A stretch of DNA of 25,920 nt. Source: Cymbomonas tetramitiformis. Lineage: Eukaryota; Chlorophyta; Pyramimonadophyceae; Pyramimonadales; Pyramimonadaceae. The DNA is taken from the NCBI GenBank assembly GCA_001247695.2, contig LGRX02029026.1:1-25920 (forward strand). Direction: 5' to 3'. This document shows positions 24,693-25,920 of the stretch, piece after piece; within the stretch, counting starts at the first letter, position 1, and each line of letters starts with the position of its first letter. The notes beneath the pieces were generated by a model, which worked only from the letters and a program-made list of their open reading frames with translations, did no database searches and was not told the origin of the DNA. A program made the translations under genes and the position numbers.

Positions 24693-25501
24693 AGACGGCA
24701 GCCCTCGTACTCTGGGGAGCCGAGTCGTTGCCGTGTGGGTGTCGGAGCGCCAGCGGATGTCGCCATGGCTAGCAGCTCCTCCGTGACATCTACGTGGGCC
24801 AGCAGCTGGACCGAGCGGCTCGTCTTATCCTGGCTCTGCCGCAACTCCCGCTCAGCCTCTATGGCCCAAGTCAGGAGTTCGTGGCGGCCTTTACTGGCCG
24901 TCCGGCTCAGAGTCAGGACCGCAGCGCCTTTCCTCTCGGCTATAAGGAAGACCTTCCTCCTTATCTCCGGTATCAATCCCGTAAGGAATATCTCCAGCAG
25001 CTCCTCTTCCGGCACCGGAGAGGTGAGCTCGTGGGCAGCCAGCATGCTCACGATGTCGTGAGCAAGGTGCACCCCGTCCCAGAACTCGCGGACCGTGCGA
25101 GTCTGTCTGTCCTGACTTTGACGCACGCGACGCAGGAACGGACCGATCGACGCCATTTCCCCCTTGTCGGGCATCACCAGTTGCGCCAAGGGAACCACTA
25201 TGACGTCCAAGGTGAGGTTCTTACCTTCCCGAGCCTCCGTCAACACCGAGGAAAGCTCGCGGTACTCGGAGCTGAGTTTGCCGAAGCAGTGTCTGGCCAC
25301 TTCTGACAGCAGGGAGTGGTCCGACAACACCTTCTCCTCACCCCCGCTCTCTAGTGGTCCCAGACGCGCCATCTCCATGGCGTAGCGCACCGGCTCGAGT
25401 TCCCGAACCTCCCTGACTTGCCGAACAAATCGGAGGAGCCGACCAAAGACGTGGGACGACCCCTCCACCTCTGTGTGGTATTTGTCCACTGCCTTCTCCA
25501 T
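24500..25501 (-). CDS. Gag: capsid-like domain and CCHC zinc knuckle
   Basis: A 333-codon frame. The first 230 residues are helical, with a capsid-type stretch (VREFWDGVHLAHDIVSML, LLEIFLTGLIPEIRRKV) that resembles the retrotransposon gag segment '...F..GL..  ..v'. The zinc knuckle CRLCKSMDHYARDC is at residues 268-281 (CX2CX4HX4C), the nucleocapsid signature. An acidic tail (LEDTLALIGDESVEEAL) ends at TAA at 24500. It is in frame with the fragment at 25538-25900 and separated from it by a TAG plus 12 codons, so the ATG at 25501 is probably not the original start. Confidence 0.75.
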   Translation of the reverse strand: MEKAVDKYHTEVEGSSHVFGRLLRFVRQVREVRELEPVRYAMEMARLGPLESGGEEKVLSDHSLLSEVARHCFGKLSSEYRELSSVLTEAREGKNLTLDVIVVPLAQLVMPDKGEMASIGPFLRRVRQSQDRQTRTVREFWDGVHLAHDIVSMLAAHELTSPVPEEELLEIFLTGLIPEIRRKVFLIAERKGAAVLTLSRTASKGRHELLTWAIEAERELRQSQDKTSRSVQLLAHVDVTEELLAMATSAGAPTPTRQRLGSPEYEGCRLCKSMDHYARDCPQASQRPKEGAKCLLEDTLALIGDESVEEALAAIGLDFVQEDAPQPGASSPQ

Positions 25502-25537
25502 GGCTCTGGTGGCCTCCTTGAGAGCGTGCTGCTCGTC

Positions 25538-25900
25538 CTAACGACTGTAATGGCTCCGGGGCTCCCTGTAACGAGAGGAAGACGAGAAGGTGAACTGGCT
25601 GTCGCCATCCCCGTCCTCGCCATCGCCGCCAGGGTCCTCGCCCGGACTCCCCGGGCCTCCCGGCCCTCCAGGGTCACCGCTCCCCGAGCCACCAGGACCA
25701 CCATGACCGCCGGCACCGGGCATCTCCGAAAGCTCGTTTGGCTCCGAGTGCTCCAGTTGAGGGACCATCCCCCCCCCGTCTCCCGGTGTGTCTGCCGCCT
25801 TAGGAATCGGAGGTGGCATCACAGCCGGAAAGTGGTCGAAAGCACCGGGCCACACGTCCGCGGCGCAAAACCCACACACCGGCAGGTACACCTTTTTCAT
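25538..25900 (-). CDS. Gag N-terminal fragment, cut by TAG
   Basis: Starts at the ATG at 25900 (MKKVYLPVCGFCAADVWPG). The open frame extends upstream at least to 25912 and maybe past the window edge. A CGFC pair is followed by a long Pro/Gly/Asp-rich, probably disordered region (GGHGGPGGSGSGDPGGPGG), and then Ser/Tyr/Arg residues. It ends in TAG at 25538-25540. The next in-frame codons continue as plausible coding sequence into the gag frame at 25501. The stop could come from a CAG to TAG change. Most likely one gag gene with a nonsense mutation. Confidence 0.55.
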   Translation of the reverse strand: MKKVYLPVCGFCAADVWPGAFDHFPAVMPPPIPKAADTPGDGGGMVPQLEHSEPNELSEMPGAGGHGGPGGSGSGDPGGPGGPGSPGEDPGGDGEDGDGDSQFTFSSSSRYREPRSHYSR

Positions 25901-25920
25901 GAACGCCACCACACTTCTCT

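Larger units (their letters stand above)
15395..25920 (-). mobile_element. Ty3/gypsy LTR retrotransposon with two methyltransferase domains (partial)
   Basis: A GC-rich element read on the minus strand, in the order gag, aspartic protease, RT, RNase H, m6A-type methyltransferase, integrase, chromodomain-like segment, C5 cytosine methyltransferase, polypurine tract, 3' LTR. RT before integrase and a chromodomain after integrase place it with the chromovirus-like Ty3/gypsy elements. The 5' LTR and primer-binding site lie beyond the right edge. Coding frames are broken by at least two stops and two frameshifts, so this copy is probably inactive. A possible 5-bp target-site duplication would be GTATA (15390-15394), but the other flank is not visible. 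Confidence 0.85.

Noticed and set aside
1..25920. tRNA or rRNA genes
   Set aside because: I saw no cloverleaf with A/B boxes and no rRNA-like conserved blocks on either strand; a tRNAscan run would settle it.

Overview
The window joins two unrelated kinds of DNA. Positions 1 to about 15,394 are AT-rich, with genes packed on both strands and no visible introns. This part reads as a Polinton-like virus (PLV) or virophage-type element. It carries the morphogenesis set (double jelly-roll major capsid protein, minor capsid/penton protein, FtsK/HerA-type packaging ATPase), a TVpol-type family A DNA polymerase fused to a superfamily 3 helicase, a class 3 lipase, two fibre-like proteins, a 2OG-Fe(II) oxygenase-like protein and several small unknown proteins. 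From about 15,395 to the right edge the DNA is GC-rich and holds one minus-strand Ty3/gypsy LTR retrotransposon: gag, protease, RT, RNase H, integrase and a chromodomain-like segment, plus two DNA methyltransferase domains. The host is probably a unicellular alga or other protist. That rests on the PLV, on a short TTTAGGG-type telomere-like tract at 177-213, and on published reports of cytosine-methyltransferase-bearing retrotransposons in dinoflagellates and charophyte algae. The species cannot be fixed from the sequence.

PLV layout. 1-865 is a non-coding, duplicated regulatory-looking block with GC hairpins, long stem-loops and 10-bp tandem repeats. 866-2080 holds one unknown plus-strand gene facing three small minus-strand genes. 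2102-7294 is a plus-strand run of unknown virion-like protein, lipase, short fibre and long fibre. 7478-10205 is a minus-strand replication block (TVpol-helicase and a small basic protein). 10538-11482 is the oxygenase-like gene. 11492-14291 is the minus-strand capsid block. 14313-15233 is the ATPase, followed by a small zinc-finger gene whose 3' end runs into the retrotransposon LTR. No integrase or protease gene of the PLV is visible; either could lie beyond the retrotransposon.

Four copies of a 114-116 nt stem-loop element with a conserved loop lie between PLV genes (285-399, 634-749, 7311-7424, 10298-10411). They are the least explained feature of the window.

Both elements look damaged. 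In the PLV, TVpol has a frameshift at a 7-nt homopolymer, the minor capsid gene has two frameshifts, and the oxygenase-like gene has an in-frame TGA. The retrotransposon has an in-frame TAG in gag, a TAA near the start of the pol frame and two frameshifts inside pol. Either these are real decay of endogenous copies, or some (mainly the homopolymer ones) are assembly errors. The retrotransposon seems to have inserted into the PLV, so the rest of the PLV would be expected past the right edge.
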